Shown piece by piece: positions 62,224 through 64,000 of a stretch of DNA of 64,000 nucleotides (position 1 is its first letter; each line of letters begins with the position of its first letter). Origin of the DNA: Robinsoniella peoriensis (GTDB lineage Bacteria > Bacillota > Clostridia > Lachnospirales > Lachnospiraceae); the NCBI RefSeq assembly GCF_042680125.1, contig NZ_JBHTNY010000011.1; one strand, written 5' to 3'. The notes below the pieces were generated by a model. The model searched no databases, was not told the origin of the DNA, and saw nothing but the letters and a program-made list of their open reading frames with translations. A program made the position numbers and the translations under genes.

Positions 62224-63588
62224 ATGTTTAATGAAGATATATGCAGTAAAATCATATTGCCTATCTGTCCGGACTATAATAAGAAAAGACAGATTTTTAA
62301 CAGGTCTATACAAAAATATCCTTCAGCTATTGTATATTGTGAGAATGATGAGGACGTAAAAGAGGCAGTACTCTACGCCGCCAGACATGAGATGGACATC
62401 CGTGTAAGGGCAGGAGGGCATAATTATGAAGGGTTTTGTATTGGAAATAAGAGATTAGTAATAGACACCAGCCTTTTCAAGGACAAGAGTATTTGCGAAG
62501 ACACCCATACCGTACAAATTGGAAGCGGTGTAAATAATAGAGAGCTCTACCATTTTTTGTTCCAGTATGGTTACCCTTTCCCCAGTGGTACGTGTCCTAC
62601 CGTAAATGCAGTGGGTTTGACCCAAGGCGGTGGCTGGGGACATTCGTCCAGAATGTTTGGGCTTACTTGTGATTTACTTGTGGAGGCCGAGCTTGTGGAT
62701 GCCCGGGGAAACCTGATTGTTGTAAATGAAACCGATCATCCGGATCTTTTTTGGGCGCTGAAGGGTGGAGGCGGAGGGAATTTTGGCGTAATTACTTCGC
62801 TCCGATATCATCTTTTGCCTAAGTATTCCAATGTAACCTATGTGGAAATTCTATATTCCAAAATCAATGAGAAAACAGCCTTTCTTTTCTTTCAGACCTG
62901 GCAGGAGTGGGTACAGAAGAAAGAAAAGCGATTTACTCCCAACAGCCGTATCTTTAATTCCGAAAAAGAAGGTATGGGAATATTTTTAAGGGGATTTTTT
63001 TACGGGACTCCGGAAGAAGCATCTGCGTCGGTACAGCCATTCTTAAAGATATGTGGGGCAAAAGCTACATTTCGTTATGTCACTTTTTTGGAGGCCACCG
63101 AGATAGATGCGTCAGTTTATCCCAAATCAGAAAAATTTCAATTTGCAGGGCGTTTTGCACGTGGAAGCTATTCGGACAGACAGATAGAGTCTATCCTTCG
63201 TCTGATAAAAGAAAGGGCCAGGGGATCAATCTATGCTTCGGTTGCCCTTTATGCCCTTGGGGGAAAGGTTCGTGATACGGATCCCTGTGACACAGCCTTT
63301 TACTACAGAAAAGCAGATTATATTATTGGGATTGAAACGATTTGGAGAGCACCAGGTGCCCAGCCGGAAAATCGAGCATGGCTCCATTCACGTTTCAGAT
63401 GTCTGTGTTCCCTGACCATGGGTTCGTATATTAATTTTCCTTATATTTGTACCGGAAATTATATGAAAGCATACTATGGGGGAAATGCGAAACGTTTGAT
63501 GTGCATTAAGAAAAAGTACGATCCATGTAATCTATTTCGTTTTGCACAAAGTATAAGACCATGTAGAAACAGAGTTGACATGCTTTAG
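62224..63588 (+). CDS. FAD-linked oxidase of the berberine-bridge-enzyme type, bicovalent flavin
   Basis: A 454-residue oxidoreductase of the FAD_binding_4/BBE group. The FAD domain has RVRAGGHNYEGF near residue 62, whose histidine normally binds FAD, and PSGTCPTVNAVGLTQGGGWGHSS near 120, whose cysteine forms the second link, so flavin is expected at two points. The C-terminal BBE motif is AYYGGNAKRLMCIKKKYDPCNLFRF. Relatives oxidise sugars, oligosaccharides or alcohols and use oxygen, which is notable in an anaerobe. No signal peptide is evident. The ribosome site before the ATG is weak (AAAGG). Confidence 0.88.
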   Translation: MFNEDICSKIILPICPDYNKKRQIFNRSIQKYPSAIVYCENDEDVKEAVLYAARHEMDIRVRAGGHNYEGFCIGNKRLVIDTSLFKDKSICEDTHTVQIGSGVNNRELYHFLFQYGYPFPSGTCPTVNAVGLTQGGGWGHSSRMFGLTCDLLVEAELVDARGNLIVVNETDHPDLFWALKGGGGGNFGVITSLRYHLLPKYSNVTYVEILYSKINEKTAFLFFQTWQEWVQKKEKRFTPNSRIFNSEKEGMGIFLRGFFYGTPEEASASVQPFLKICGAKATFRYVTFLEATEIDASVYPKSEKFQFAGRFARGSYSDRQIESILRLIKERARGSIYASVALYALGGKVRDTDPCDTAFYYRKADYIIGIETIWRAPGAQPENRAWLHSRFRCLCSLTMGSYINFPYICTGNYMKAYYGGNAKRLMCIKKKYDPCNLFRFAQSIRPCRNRVDML

Positions 63589-63777
63589 TACTATAGCGAA
63601 TAAATTCTTGAATTGGGGTTTCGCCCCCTTCTCTTTCCGAGATGCAGTTTATTGATACAAAGCTTGTTTTCTCAGCATGGTGGAATCCTGGGATTGTGGC
63701 ATGCTGGACGCTATTGGCAGAAAGCAGATTAATTATCACTGTAGACGGTTTCATCATTCTACTAATGGCTATAGTAC
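63588..63777. repeat. 190-bp segment bounded by inverted repeats
   Basis: GTACTATAGC (63588-63597) and GCTATAGTAC (63768-63777) are perfect 10-base inverted repeats with weaker inner similarity. The left copy overlaps the stop of the oxidase gene. It contains no credible gene and could be a small mobile-element remnant or a chance match. The remaining bases to 64000 show no gene I can support. Confidence 0.4.
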
Positions 63778-64000
63778 CTATATCCAGTTAAGTCTGTGAT
63801 CAGGAAAGCAAGCAAAATTTAATTGTATTTCGCACATTTCACACTGAACTGCCGAAACACTCTGCTACATCCAGAAAAGAACAACCCGTCACAACCCAAG
63901 GGGCACCACCAGGCTGAGAAAACCGAGGCCACTGAAAAAGTCCCCTATTTTTAAAATAGTTTGTCATATTACACAAATAAATATTAGTTTTATGTTTTTA

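Noticed and set aside
63506..63757. Minus-strand 83-codon frame near the right end
   Set aside because: It overlaps the oxidase 3' end and the inverted-repeat segment and shows no family features.
63830..63950. GC-richer segment at the right edge resembling a mobile-element end
   Set aside because: The window ends before anything recognisable appears; I cannot tell an element end from ordinary intergenic sequence.

Overview
The window looks like the chromosome of an anaerobic, gut-type Firmicute, most probably a Lachnospiraceae (Blautia-like). The signs are the low GC content, strong GGAGG ribosome sites, a Clostridia-type 6S RNA, a T-box in front of pheST, a hybrid cluster protein with a ferredoxin-like partner, ATP-type PEP carboxykinase and an ECF/TlpA/polyferredoxin redox module. 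No genome match can be run here, so the taxon is an inference.

Region by region. (1) 1-12.3 kb is mostly core: the end of threonine synthase, citrate synthase (minus strand), 6S RNA, galactose mutarotase, a SpoIID-domain protein, a BrkB/YihY membrane protein, T-box-pheS-pheT, a histidine phosphatase and a small membrane protein. (2) 12.5-27.2 kb is a carbohydrate block: LacI regulator, sugar ABC transporter, an intracellular DUF4038-type glycosidase, a fucose-isomerase-like enzyme, a two-subunit transketolase and a GlpK-like FGGY kinase. The set matches the isomerase / kinase / transketolase route described for D-apiose. A separate ECF sigma / anti-sigma / TlpA / CXXC peptide / polyferredoxin operon (13.9-16.5 kb) sits inside the block. 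Three 73-bp double-hairpin repeats separate the transketolase from the kinase. (3) 27.2-30.6 kb: hcp and a ferredoxin-like partner, divergent from a Crp/Fnr regulator. (4) 30.6-44.9 kb: a non-ribosomal peptide locus. A tightly packed minus-strand operon encodes a C-A-T-C-A-T-Reductase NRPS, a 7TM-PAS histidine kinase, a REC/HD-GYP regulator, an acyl-AMP ligase and an acyl carrier protein. A phosphopantetheinyl transferase and an alpha/beta hydrolase are divergent. The predicted product is an N-acylated dipeptide aldehyde or a compound derived from it. (5) 45.1-49.3 kb: a diguanylate cyclase, and an RlmD-type rRNA methyltransferase with an N-terminal extension carrying nine 12-residue repeats. 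(6) 49.35-59.9 kb: an accessory stretch between rlmD and pckA with a dead rhuM gene, an MFS transporter, a VOC protein, a divergent protein kinase followed by a large UvrD-like helicase with an embedded nuclease-like segment, an ABC-F protein and a probably 5'-truncated acetyltransferase. (7) 60.2-64 kb: pckA and a bicovalent-type FAD oxidase.

The strongest candidates for under-described biology are the NRPS operon with its built-in acyl supply and two-component/c-di-GMP genes, the kinase-helicase pair, the sigma/TlpA/CXXC/polyferredoxin module, the apiose-like block with its hairpin repeats, and the repeat-extended RlmD. All functions are read from motifs and context by eye; none was checked by database search.
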